DNA from: DASREM01 sp035652095
GTDB taxonomy: Bacteria > Acidobacteriota > Terriglobia > Terriglobales > Acidobacteriaceae
Assembly (NCBI GenBank): GCA_035652095.1
Contig: DASREM010000013.1
Span: 62,001-126,000 of the forward strand
Direction of reading: 5' to 3'
Length of the DNA: 64,000 bases
Shown here piece by piece: positions 50,111 to 58,560 of the stretch. The notes beneath the pieces are model-generated. The model did not search any database and was not told where the DNA came from. It was given only the letters and a program-made list of their open reading frames with translations. The first letter of the stretch is position 1; the number at the start of each line of letters is the position of its first letter. Both the position numbers and the translations under genes were made by a program.

Positions 50111-50422
50111 CTGTCAGACTTGGATGCGGCTTCGGACACACGCAGGCCCACCGCCTACTCTCTAGTTTGCACCGGATGCGCGGCCAAGGGTAGATGACTG
50201 AAGTCCAGCGCGGTAACCAGCCAGGGCGCAAACGCGCTTTTTTGAACGCATCCAAACTCTTACGTGACAGCAATATAGCGGCGTGTGCACGGCGGGATCC
50301 TCGCTCCGCCCGGGACGGCGGCAATCTTTGGTAGGCGCATTTTCTCTCTCGCGTCCTGCTGAACACCCGTCGCGGTCATTGTATTGCTGCCATCTGCGCG
50401 GTCATTTACAGTGTTGGGGCGC
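50111..50422. other. divergent region between glpD and mazG
   Basis: About 310 bases between divergent starts. The mazG side carries a promoter-like element (separate entry). The glpD side shows no clear boxes, and no small gene or hairpin terminator is convincing. Confidence 0.45.
50384..50412 (+). promoter_or_regulatory. sigma70-like promoter close to the mazG start
   Basis: TTGCTG (50384-50389) and TACAGT (50407-50412) are 17 bases apart. The -10 box ends 10 bases before the mazG ATG at 50423 and no Shine-Dalgarno sequence lies between, so the transcript could be leaderless. Confidence 0.45.
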
Positions 50423-51316
50423 ATGTCTACGACAGGGGAACGTTTCGAGCGCGCGGTCGCCATCATGCGCCGCCTGCGTGAGCCCGGGGGATGTCCCTGG
50501 GACCGCGAACAGACCTTTGACTCCATCAAGCCCTACACCCTGGAAGAAACTTACGAAGTTCTGGAAGCCATTGACAATCGCGATTGGGACGAACTGATTG
50601 GCGAGCTTGGCGACCTTCTCTTGCAGGTGCTGTTCTACTCGCAGATGGCGAAAGAGGAAGGAACGTTTTCCATCGACGAAGTCCTCGACCGCCTTTCGAA
50701 CAAGTTGGTTGCCCGACACCCTCACGTGTTCGGAGACGTGAAAGCCGAGACCTCCTCCGACGTTCTGCGCAACTGGGAAGCGCTCAAGGCGGAAGAGAAG
50801 AAGCAGCGTTTGGAAGCAGGCGGGGGCAAAGCGGCCCAGGAAACGGAAACGGCCTCAGTCCTGGCGGGAATTTCCGGCGCTATGCCGGCCCTCCTGGAAG
50901 CTCACAAGCTCAGTTCCCGCGCGGCCCGCGTCGGTTTTGACTGGCCGCATATCGAAGGCCTCTTCGACAAGCTCAACGAAGAAACCAGCGAACTGCGAGA
51001 ACAGTTGGAGAGAGTTCCGGTTTCTCCGCCAGGCAGCGGCATTGCCGGGGCCGGGCGCGCGAAGATGAGCGATGAACTCCGCTCCCGCCTCGAGGATGAA
51101 GTCGGAGACCTTTTCTTTGTGCTGGTCAATATCGCCCGTTATCTTTCGTTGGACCCGGAATCGGCGCTGAAGAAGACGAATCGCAAGTTCAAGCGCCGCT
51201 TCCAGTGGATGGAGGAGCGGTTGCGCGCTTCCGGCCGTACCCCGAACCAGGCCACGCCCGCAGAGCTGGAAAACTTATGGCTACAGGCCAAACAGCAGGA
51301 GCACCAGAAAGCCTGA
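50423..51316 (+). CDS. mazG: nucleoside triphosphate pyrophosphohydrolase MazG
   Basis: Hydrolyses NTPs to NMP and pyrophosphate, cleaning nucleotide pools and modulating stress responses. The 297-residue protein has two MazG domains: the first with CPWDREQTFDSIKPYTLEE and the metal-binding ELGDLLLQVLFYSQMA, the second with LLEAHKLSSRAARVGFDWP and EDEVGDLFFVLVNIARYL. ATG 50423 gives the usual length. The 3' end overlaps the GNAT gene by 40 bases, which indicates co-transcription. Confidence 0.95.
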   Translation: MSTTGERFERAVAIMRRLREPGGCPWDREQTFDSIKPYTLEETYEVLEAIDNRDWDELIGELGDLLLQVLFYSQMAKEEGTFSIDEVLDRLSNKLVARHPHVFGDVKAETSSDVLRNWEALKAEEKKQRLEAGGGKAAQETETASVLAGISGAMPALLEAHKLSSRAARVGFDWPHIEGLFDKLNEETSELREQLERVPVSPPGSGIAGAGRAKMSDELRSRLEDEVGDLFFVLVNIARYLSLDPESALKKTNRKFKRRFQWMEERLRASGRTPNQATPAELENLWLQAKQQEHQKA

Positions 51317-52074
51317 CCACAGGCTCCATTACGCTTCGTAAATGCCAGGCCTTGCCTGAGATGCACGCCTGTGTGGCGCTGCAAAAAGAAGTATGGGGCT
51401 TCACTGATATCGAGCTCGTTCCTTTGCGCCTGTTCGTCGTCGCTGAAAAGATCGGAGGCCAGGTCATGGGCGCGTTTAGCAATCAAGACCTGGTCGGTTT
51501 TGCGTTCGCAGTCCCGGGTTTTCGCAATGGACATCCCTTCCTCTACTCGCACATGCTGGCGGTGAGAAAAGACCATCGCAATTCCGGGCTGGGCCGCCGT
51601 CTGAAGCTGTTTCAGCGCGAAGATGCCATCGCTCGCGGCTTCGAATTGATGGAGTGGACCTTCGACCCCCTGGAAATCAAGAACGCGTACCTCAATGTCG
51701 AGAAACTCGGCGCCATCGCTCGCCGCTACAACGTCAATCAGTACGGAATCACCTCTTCGCCCTTGCAGGGCGGCTTGCCCACCGATCGCCTGGTAGCCGA
51801 GTGGTGGCTCAAGTCCAAGCGCGTGCAGACTGTCCTCGCAACCGGCCGGCGACCCGAAATCAAGGTGAGCACGACGGTCGCGGTACCCGCGCAGATTTAC
51901 GAGTGGAAGGCGTCTCCTGCCACTCGCGACCGTGCGCAGGCGGTCCAGGACCAGAATCGTCCGGCATTTCAGGACGCTTTTGCCAACCAACTGGCGGTCC
52001 TCGGCTATGAGCGCGATGCCCAGGGCAGCGGCAAGTTCCTTATAGGGAAATGGGACGAGGACTGGAACTATTAG
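51277..52074 (+). CDS. GNAT-superfamily acyltransferase (COG3375-like)
   Basis: A 265-residue acetyl/acyl-CoA transferase. The GNAT core is visible: strand and motif A FLYSHMLAVRKDHRNSGLGRRLKLFQRE (the acyl-CoA loop RNSGLGR), then LMEWTFDPLEIKNAYLNVEKLGAIARRY. GNATs of this type often sit beside N-acylamino-acid racemases and act as D-amino-acid N-succinyltransferases in Geobacillus. Here the next gene is such a racemase. Start ATG 51277 lies inside the end of mazG; a longer frame to 51205 is less likely. The acyl donor and acceptor are inferred only. Confidence 0.8.
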   Translation: MATGQTAGAPESLTTGSITLRKCQALPEMHACVALQKEVWGFTDIELVPLRLFVVAEKIGGQVMGAFSNQDLVGFAFAVPGFRNGHPFLYSHMLAVRKDHRNSGLGRRLKLFQREDAIARGFELMEWTFDPLEIKNAYLNVEKLGAIARRYNVNQYGITSSPLQGGLPTDRLVAEWWLKSKRVQTVLATGRRPEIKVSTTVAVPAQIYEWKASPATRDRAQAVQDQNRPAFQDAFANQLAVLGYERDAQGSGKFLIGKWDEDWNY

Positions 52075-52163
52075 AGCTTGGGTTTAAGGCTTAGTTGAAC
52101 TAGTATCTCTAGCTCTACCAAGGGCCGAGTCCTGATTTGCATTCTGCTTCGTCCGCAAACATC

Positions 52164-53273
52164 ATGAAAGTTGAAGCGATCACTCTGCGCGAAATTCAGA
52201 TGCCCCTCGTCCACTTTTTCGAGACGAGCTTTGGCCGCACCTACAGCCGCCGCATCCTGCTGCTCACCGTGCACTGCGAAGGATTGGATGGCTGGGGTGA
52301 GTGTGTCTCCGGGGAAGATCCGTACTACAGCAGCGAGTGGATTGAGAGCACCTGGCCCACCATCAAGCACTATCTCGCTCCCGCGGTCCTGAACGGGGAC
52401 ATTGCCAGCGCTCGTGAAGTCGTCCCCAAGATGGCGCAAGTGCGCGGACACCGTATGGCAAAGGCGGCCATCGAGAATGCGCTCTGGGACGCCGAGGCCA
52501 GGCAGAAGAAACAGCCGCTCTGGAAGATGCTCGGCGGCACGCGCCGGGAAATTCCCTGCGGAGTCTCGATTGGCATTCAAGACAGCATCGCGCAGCTGCT
52601 GGAAAAGATTGAAACCGAACTTGCTGCCGGGTACCGCCGCATCAAGGTCAAGATCAAGCACGGCTGGGACACCAACGTCCTTGAAAAGATCCGCTCTCGC
52701 TGGCCCGACATACTGCTGAGTTGCGACGCCAACTCGGCTTACACGCTCGACGAGATAGAGCACCTGCGTAAGCTCGATCAGTTCAACCTGCTCATGATCG
52801 AACAGCCGCTGTGGAATGACGACATCTTCAATCACGCGCGCTTGCAAAAAGAATTGCGCACCAGCATCTGCCTGGATGAATCGATCCGTAATGCACGCGA
52901 CGCCGCAGCCGCGCTTGACACCGGCGCTTGCCGGATCATCAACATCAAGGTTGGGCGCGTCGGAGGTTTTACCGAGGCGAAGAAAATCCATGACGTCGCA
53001 ATGTCGCACCACGTTCCGGTCTGGTGCGGGGGCATGCTGGAGTCCGGCATCGGACGCGCGCACAACATTGCCCTGTCTACTTTGGAAAATTTCCGCCTGC
53101 CCGGAGATGTATCCGCTTCCAAACGCTATTGGAAAGAAGACATCATTGAACCCGAGGTGGAGGTCAGCAAGGACGGGCTGATTGCCGTCAAAGACGAGCC
53201 CGGCACCGGGTATCGAATCCGCGAAGACCTGATCGAGAAGCTGACGGTGCGGAAAGAAACGATTCGGCGATAG
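52164..53273 (+). CDS. N-acylamino-acid racemase / o-succinylbenzoate synthase (enolase superfamily)
   Basis: A 369-residue enolase-superfamily enzyme with the NSAR/OSBS layout. Catalytic residues: Lys161/Lys163 in the KVKIKHG strand, metal ligands Asp188 (DANSAY), Glu213 (EQP) and Asp238 (DES), and the opposite lysine Lys262 (NIKVGRVGG). Family members make o-succinylbenzoate for menaquinone, racemise N-succinylamino acids, or do both; sequence alone does not decide. The adjacent GNAT gene and the absence of other men genes favour the racemase role. It lies 89 bases after the GNAT gene; ATG 52164 begins the capping domain. Confidence 0.88.
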   Translation: MKVEAITLREIQMPLVHFFETSFGRTYSRRILLLTVHCEGLDGWGECVSGEDPYYSSEWIESTWPTIKHYLAPAVLNGDIASAREVVPKMAQVRGHRMAKAAIENALWDAEARQKKQPLWKMLGGTRREIPCGVSIGIQDSIAQLLEKIETELAAGYRRIKVKIKHGWDTNVLEKIRSRWPDILLSCDANSAYTLDEIEHLRKLDQFNLLMIEQPLWNDDIFNHARLQKELRTSICLDESIRNARDAAAALDTGACRIINIKVGRVGGFTEAKKIHDVAMSHHVPVWCGGMLESGIGRAHNIALSTLENFRLPGDVSASKRYWKEDIIEPEVEVSKDGLIAVKDEPGTGYRIREDLIEKLTVRKETIRR

Positions 53274-53276
53274 AGC

Positions 53277-53765
53277 TCACTCCCGAAGTGTATAGGCGAA
53301 GTCGTAATAGTGTTTTCCGCCGGGTTCGATCCTGATGTCCATCTTGCCGGTAATGCCCTGCAACTGCCCGGTTCCGGAGTCCGGGACTACGGTGATGGAC
53401 AGCTGCGGCGTACCCCGATTCATGCTCGCGCTGTGCTGAAGCGTGAAGCTGCCACTACGCCCTTGCAGCGTTCCCGTTACTAGCTCCATTGCCACATATC
53501 CCGCGGAGCCCTTCACGCTTGTGGCCGACGACAGCATCTCGCCCTTGCTCGTCGCCTCCAGGTCTCCATGAAATTGCTTGTCCATCGACATACGCGCGAA
53601 GTTTGCGTTGGACGGATCGCTGGTGGCCTGTGGCGCCAGCTTTACGTCGAAGCTTCCCGTTGCATGATGGGTCATGGTGTTGTCCTTGGAAGTCCCTGGT
53701 GTCGAGGGCGCCTGTGCGACCGCGGCACAAACCGTGAATGCGATGATCAGCGTTATGCGAATCAT
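53277..53765 (-). CDS. secreted DUF3224 protein
   Basis: A 162-residue protein with a signal peptide (MIRITLIIAFTVCAAVAQAP) and then the DUF3224 beta-barrel domain: HHATGSFDVKLAPQ, KQFHGDLEATSKGEML, GYVAMELVTGTLQGRSGSF and LQGITGKMDIRIEPG ending HYYDFAYTL. The family has an allene-oxide-cyclase-like barrel but no known reaction. Most relatives start at the MTHHATG segment, so the export signal is an addition. It overlaps the DUF1697 gene by 4 bases. Confidence 0.85.
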   Translation of the reverse strand: MIRITLIIAFTVCAAVAQAPSTPGTSKDNTMTHHATGSFDVKLAPQATSDPSNANFARMSMDKQFHGDLEATSKGEMLSSATSVKGSAGYVAMELVTGTLQGRSGSFTLQHSASMNRGTPQLSITVVPDSGTGQLQGITGKMDIRIEPGGKHYYDFAYTLRE

Positions 53766-54310
53766 ACGGACCGTTCCATCTCTTCAGCGATTTCAAGCAG
53801 CTTCATCACCGTATTCCAGTTCCTGCCCGTATTGTGTGTCTTCAGCACCTTGTCGAGTCGCGCCCAGGGAAAGTTGGAGCGTCCCATGCCATCCGGAAAA
53901 TAGATGTAGAGTTCCCGGCCCGCGATTCGTACCTCTTCAGGATCGGCTTGAATGCCCAGGAGATCTTTTCTGGCCTGCGCACTGGGCGCATCCGCGAGAA
54001 AACTAACCAGCAGCTTGGCGGGTTCAATGTCCTTGCGGGAGGCGAAGGGATTGTTGGCTACCACCGTCCGTAGTCCCGCCGTGGTACGTAACAGCACCGC
54101 CGGGCGAAAGCCGAGTTTCTTCTCGATGGCGCTCTCAAGGCTCTTGCAGAGGCGGGACTGGTCCCGCAGGTCCGTCCGGAAAACAACATTGCCGCTCTGC
54201 ACGTAAGTACGGGAGTCGCGCAGTTTCAACGACGCACACAGGCCGCGCAAGGCTTCCATGGAAATCTTATTGTGCCCGCCGACGTTCACGCCGCGGAGCA
54301 TGCAGATCAT
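53762..54310 (-). CDS. DUF1697 protein
   Basis: A 182-residue cytosolic protein with the DUF1697 signature: MICMLRGVNVGGHNKISMEALRGL, then YVQSGNVVFRTD, and the C-terminal IYFPDGMGRSNFPWARLDK and GRNWNTVMKLLEI. The function of this family is unknown. Several Met codons are near the start; ATG 54310 leaves the normal four or five residues before LRGVNVGG. It is transcribed with the DUF3224 gene and divergent from the large permease. Confidence 0.87.
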   Translation of the reverse strand: MICMLRGVNVGGHNKISMEALRGLCASLKLRDSRTYVQSGNVVFRTDLRDQSRLCKSLESAIEKKLGFRPAVLLRTTAGLRTVVANNPFASRKDIEPAKLLVSFLADAPSAQARKDLLGIQADPEEVRIAGRELYIYFPDGMGRSNFPWARLDKVLKTHNTGRNWNTVMKLLEIAEEMERSV

Positions 54311-54412
54311 CACTGGCATCAGGCATCGCAGTATACTGCAGGGCCAACCGCGCAGGTTGTTGCTCACGAACCTCCCCGGGCAGCGTCGAAACAGAAACAG
54401 CGAGGGTGAGCT

Positions 54413-56950
54413 ATGCAGCTTATCGAAGATGTTCGCTATGCCTTCCGGCAGTTTGCGAGTGCTCCGGGCTTCACCACGACGGCGGTTCTAACCCTCGCCT
54501 TGGGAATCGGCGCCACGACCGCAATCTTCACCCTGGTGCACGCAGTGCTCCTGAACTCGCTTCCGGTGGCCAAGCCGAGCGAGCTCTACCGCATTGGCAA
54601 TAACGAGAATTGCTGCGTGAATGGCGGCCTGCAGGACGAGTGGTCCCTCTTCTCTTACGATAAGTACAAGATGTTCCGCGACAATACGCCGGGTTTTGCC
54701 GAGTTGGCGGCGTTCCAGGCGGGCGGCGGCCTGATTGGGGTCCGACGGGTTGGGAGCAATCAGCCGGCCCGGTCTGAACGCAGCGAATATGTTTCCGGAA
54801 ATTACTTCGCCCTGTTCGGCATCGGAGCTTACGCCGGCCGTGTCCTGACTCCCAAAGACGACGTCAAAGGCGCAGCCCCGGTTGTGGTGATGAGTTATCG
54901 CACCTGGCAGCAGAAGTATGGGCAGGACCCCTCCATAGTGGGCGCCTCTCTCGCCATCAACGGGCAGCCGTTTACCGTGGTCGGGATCGCTCCGGCCGGC
55001 TTCTTCGGCGACCGGCTGCAGAATCCTCCCGAGTTCTGGATCCCGCTTGCCGATGAACCGATCGTAAACGCTGCCGGCTCGCTTCTTGATATGCCGGAAT
55101 CAGACTGGCTCGACATCATCGGAAGAATTGCTCCGGGTGTCGATCCGAAACCGATCGAAGCCCGCATGCAGGTGGAGTTGCAGCAATGGCTGTTAAGCCC
55201 GCTGAGCAAGTTGGACGCGGGATCCCGGGCGCTGGTTCCCAAGCAGACTCTTCATTTTTCACCCGGCGGCGCCGGCGTGCAGATGATGCGCGACGAATAT
55301 CAGAATGGCTTGCGATTGCTGATGGCGGTGTCCGCATTCGTATTGATCATTGCCTGCGCCAACGTCGCGAATCTGATGCTGGTGAGGGCGGCTACTCGGA
55401 AACAGCAGACCGCCATTCGGGCAGCATTGGGCGCAAGCCGGGCACGTCAGATCGCAATGGCCTTGACGGAAAGCTCGGTGCTGGCATTTCTCGGCGGAAT
55501 TCTGGGGATCGCGCTGGCGTTTGCCGGAACCAAGCTCATCCTGCATCTCGCCTTTCATACCGTCGAGGTCGCGATCGGCGCCACGCCATCGCTGCCGGTG
55601 TTGGCGTTCACCTTCACGGTAACTTTGTTGACCGGGATCTTGTTTGGCGCTGCTCCCGCATGGAGCACTGCCACGGCGGACCCGGCCGACGCCCTGCATG
55701 GCGCCAACCGGTCCACGGCAGGCGGCGGCACCTGGGTGCAGAAAACCCTGGTGATTGGGCAGGCGGCGTTGTCCCTGGTTTTGCTGTGCGCCGCCGGATT
55801 GCTTACCCAAAGCCTGAGGAACATGCAGCACCAGCAGTTTGGAATTGATACCTCCGGCCGCTACATCCTTCACATGGATCCTCAAATGGCGGGCTACAAA
55901 GCCACACAACTCTCAGCGCTGTACCGTCAGCTTCGCGAATCGCTGTTGAGAATTCCAGGGATCCAGAAGGTCAGCTTCTCTCTCTACAGCCCAATGGAGG
56001 GCAATAACTACCAGGAGACCGTATACATCGCCGGGCAGGCTCCGCCGCCGCCCGACAGCGGGCAGAATTCAGCCTCGTGGGTTCGCGTGACCGATGACTA
56101 TTTCGACGTGGTGGGAACGAAGGTGCTGCAAGGCCGCCCGGTGACGCAACAGGATACTCCGTCCACACGGACCATCGCCGTGGTGAACCAGGCGTTTGCC
56201 AAAAAGTTCTTCGGAAATGAAAACCCGATCGGACAGCATTTTGGCGTGTTCGATCCCAAGAATGCAGGCGCCTTCGAGATTGTCGGAGTCACCGAGAACG
56301 CGCAATACCGCGAGCCGACCCGTCCGATCGGCCCCATGTTCTTTCTGGCAAGCGAGCAACACGTCGCCTATGACGACGCACGCTTTGCCAGCTACGAAAG
56401 CAGTTCGCATTACCTGAGTTCCGTGGAACTGCAGACCCAGGGCGTCGTGCAGGACCTCCAGCCGCAGGTTCGGCGCGCGTTCAGCCAGGTGAATGCCGAC
56501 CTCGCGGTCATCGATTTCCAAAGCTTTGCCGACCAGGTGAAGGGAAACTTCGATCAGCAGAACATGATCGCCAAGCTGACCTCGCTGTTCGGGCTGCTGG
56601 CCCTGGCACTGGCTTCGGTCGGGCTCTATGGAGTGACGGCGTATTCGGTCGAGCGCCGCACCAACGAAATCGGAATTCGCATGGCGCTGGGCGCCGATCG
56701 GGCTAACGTCTTCGCCCTGGTGCTTCGCGGAGCCTTCCTGCAAGTAGGTATCGGCCTGTTAATTGGCATTCCCGCGGTGATACTGGGCGGGCGTGCCATG
56801 GCAACTCAGTTATTCGGCGTGAAGCCGTACGACCCCAATATCTTGTTGTTGACCACGGCGGTGCTTGCGACGGCGACCTTCGTTGCTGCGGTCGTTCCGG
56901 CGCGGTGGGCTTCGTCTCTGGAACCCATGCACGCGCTGCGAACCGAGTGA
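54413..56950 (+). CDS. ADOP-type ABC permease (acidobacterial duplicated orphan permease)
   Basis: An 845-residue permease with two MacB-like halves. Each half has a periplasmic MacB_PCD domain followed by a three-helix FtsX domain: first half ALTLALGIGATTAIFTLVHAVL at the start and LRLLMAVSAFVLIIACANVANL later; second half VIGQAALSLVLLCAAGLL and the final FGLLALALASVGLYGVTAYSV with RRTNEIGIRMALGA. The conserved family start is VRYAFRQFASAPGFTTTAVLTLAL. These proteins are expanded in Acidobacteria without a fixed ATPase partner; none is adjacent here. Confidence 0.93.
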   Translation: MQLIEDVRYAFRQFASAPGFTTTAVLTLALGIGATTAIFTLVHAVLLNSLPVAKPSELYRIGNNENCCVNGGLQDEWSLFSYDKYKMFRDNTPGFAELAAFQAGGGLIGVRRVGSNQPARSERSEYVSGNYFALFGIGAYAGRVLTPKDDVKGAAPVVVMSYRTWQQKYGQDPSIVGASLAINGQPFTVVGIAPAGFFGDRLQNPPEFWIPLADEPIVNAAGSLLDMPESDWLDIIGRIAPGVDPKPIEARMQVELQQWLLSPLSKLDAGSRALVPKQTLHFSPGGAGVQMMRDEYQNGLRLLMAVSAFVLIIACANVANLMLVRAATRKQQTAIRAALGASRARQIAMALTESSVLAFLGGILGIALAFAGTKLILHLAFHTVEVAIGATPSLPVLAFTFTVTLLTGILFGAAPAWSTATADPADALHGANRSTAGGGTWVQKTLVIGQAALSLVLLCAAGLLTQSLRNMQHQQFGIDTSGRYILHMDPQMAGYKATQLSALYRQLRESLLRIPGIQKVSFSLYSPMEGNNYQETVYIAGQAPPPPDSGQNSASWVRVTDDYFDVVGTKVLQGRPVTQQDTPSTRTIAVVNQAFAKKFFGNENPIGQHFGVFDPKNAGAFEIVGVTENAQYREPTRPIGPMFFLASEQHVAYDDARFASYESSSHYLSSVELQTQGVVQDLQPQVRRAFSQVNADLAVIDFQSFADQVKGNFDQQNMIAKLTSLFGLLALALASVGLYGVTAYSVERRTNEIGIRMALGADRANVFALVLRGAFLQVGIGLLIGIPAVILGGRAMATQLFGVKPYDPNILLLTTAVLATATFVAAVVPARWASSLEPMHALRTE

Positions 56951-57009
56951 GCGCGCCGGGTTCTCTCCTCTCTGGACATTCTTAGCGCCGCCCAGTAATC
57001 TGCCATGCC

Positions 57010-58509
57010 ATGAACCGTCGAGACTTCCTTCTGGGTACTGCAGCCGCTGCGGCCGCGTTGTCCGCGCCGCGTCTTTCCTACGCTGACCAAGCTGACCTGC
57101 AACCGATCTGGAAAGAGATCGAGAAGCGCCACGATGAATCCGTACAGCGTCTGCAGGCGTGGATCCGCCAGCCCTCCATCGCCGCCGAGAACCGGGAGGT
57201 TAACGAAGGTTGCGAACTCACCATGAAGATGCTGCGCGACGCGGGTTTCCAGTCTGTCAGAAAGATGCCAACCGACTACCAGCCGGGGATCTTCGCGACG
57301 CTGGATGCCGGTGCGCCGCGCACCCTTGGCGTCTACTTCATGTACGACGTGAAGCAGGTGAATCCGGCGGAGTGGTCGTCTCCCCCCTTCGATGCCGCGC
57401 TGGTGGACAAGCCCGGTCTCGGCAAGGTCGTAGTGGGTCGCGGCGCCGTCAATCAGAAGGGACCGGAAGCCACCTTCCTGGCCGCCCTTCACGCCATCCG
57501 CGGTTCCGGAAAGAAGCTGCCGGTGAACCTGGTGCTGGTGGCGGAAGGCGAAGAAGAGATCGGCTCGCCCCACATTCCGCAAATCGTACGGAAGCCGGAA
57601 GTCATTGCCGCTTTGAAGAAAGCCGATGGCATGTTCCTGCCCAGCGCCTCGCAAGACCTGGATGGCAGCATCACCATGGAACTGGGAGCGAAGGGCGTGG
57701 TCGAAATCGAGCTGGTCTCAAGCGGCGAGAAGTGGGGCCGCGGCCCTGCTCACGATATTCACTCCAGTGAGAAGGCGCGCGTGGATAGCCCGGCGTGGCA
57801 CCTGGTGCATGCCCTGGCGACGCTGGTCTCGGCCGACGGCAATGAACCCGCGATCCCGGGCTTTGCCGACAAGGCGCGGCCGCTATCTCCTGCCGAGAAG
57901 AAGATGATCGAGATCGCCGCCAGCCGCATGAGCGAGCAGATCGCCAAGCAGCAATTCGGAGTGCAGCACTGGGTCCATGACGTCGGTTGGCAGGAGTCAC
58001 TGGAATTGCTGATGTCGCGTCCCACCGTCAACATCGAGGGCCTGGTGGGCGGCTACACCGGGCAGGGAGGCAAGACGATCCTTCCCCACCGCGCGATTGC
58101 CAAGCTCGATTTGCGGCTGGTGCCCGACATGACCGCCGCCGGCGCCCTCGCGGCTCTCAAGGCCCATCTGGCCAAGGAAGGCTTCGGCGATATCGAGGTC
58201 AATATGACGGGAGGCTACGATCCCAACAGCACGCCCGCGGACTCGCCTTTCATCAAAAAGCAAATCGACATCTACAAGAGCGCCGGCATCGATCCGATTA
58301 TTTTGCCCCGCAGTCCGGGATCGTGGCCGGGATATGTTTTCACCGGAGACCCGCTGCACTTGCCGGCAGGCGGCTTCGGCCTGGGACATGGAGATGGGGC
58401 GCATGCGCCCAACGAGTACTACCTGATCGAGTCATCCAATCCGAAGGTGCAGGGCATGGACGGTGCGGTCCGCTCCTATGTGGAATTTCTATATGGAATG
58501 GCGGTCTAA
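57010..58509 (+). CDS. Tat-exported M20-family peptidase-like protein with altered metal ligands
   Basis: A 499-residue M20/M25/M40-like protein with a twin-arginine signal (MNRRDFLLGTAAAAAALSAP). The fold markers are present: DVKQVNPAEWSSPPF, VVGRGAVNQKGPEATFLAAL, EGEEEIGSP and the C-terminal GAHAPNEYY. In active members the first metal ligand is His in GHYDV; here it is Met111 (YFMYDV). The bridging ligand Asp in GRGASDDKG is Asn148. The Glu pair (182/183) and the distal His are kept. It may bind metal weakly, use another chemistry or be non-catalytic. It follows the ADOP gene by 59 bases. Confidence 0.85.
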   Translation: MNRRDFLLGTAAAAAALSAPRLSYADQADLQPIWKEIEKRHDESVQRLQAWIRQPSIAAENREVNEGCELTMKMLRDAGFQSVRKMPTDYQPGIFATLDAGAPRTLGVYFMYDVKQVNPAEWSSPPFDAALVDKPGLGKVVVGRGAVNQKGPEATFLAALHAIRGSGKKLPVNLVLVAEGEEEIGSPHIPQIVRKPEVIAALKKADGMFLPSASQDLDGSITMELGAKGVVEIELVSSGEKWGRGPAHDIHSSEKARVDSPAWHLVHALATLVSADGNEPAIPGFADKARPLSPAEKKMIEIAASRMSEQIAKQQFGVQHWVHDVGWQESLELLMSRPTVNIEGLVGGYTGQGGKTILPHRAIAKLDLRLVPDMTAAGALAALKAHLAKEGFGDIEVNMTGGYDPNSTPADSPFIKKQIDIYKSAGIDPIILPRSPGSWPGYVFTGDPLHLPAGGFGLGHGDGAHAPNEYYLIESSNPKVQGMDGAVRSYVEFLYGMAV

Positions 58510-58560
58510 GCAGAATCACATCACAGTGGCGCATTTGGCGGGATCGCGACGCAGAGCGGA

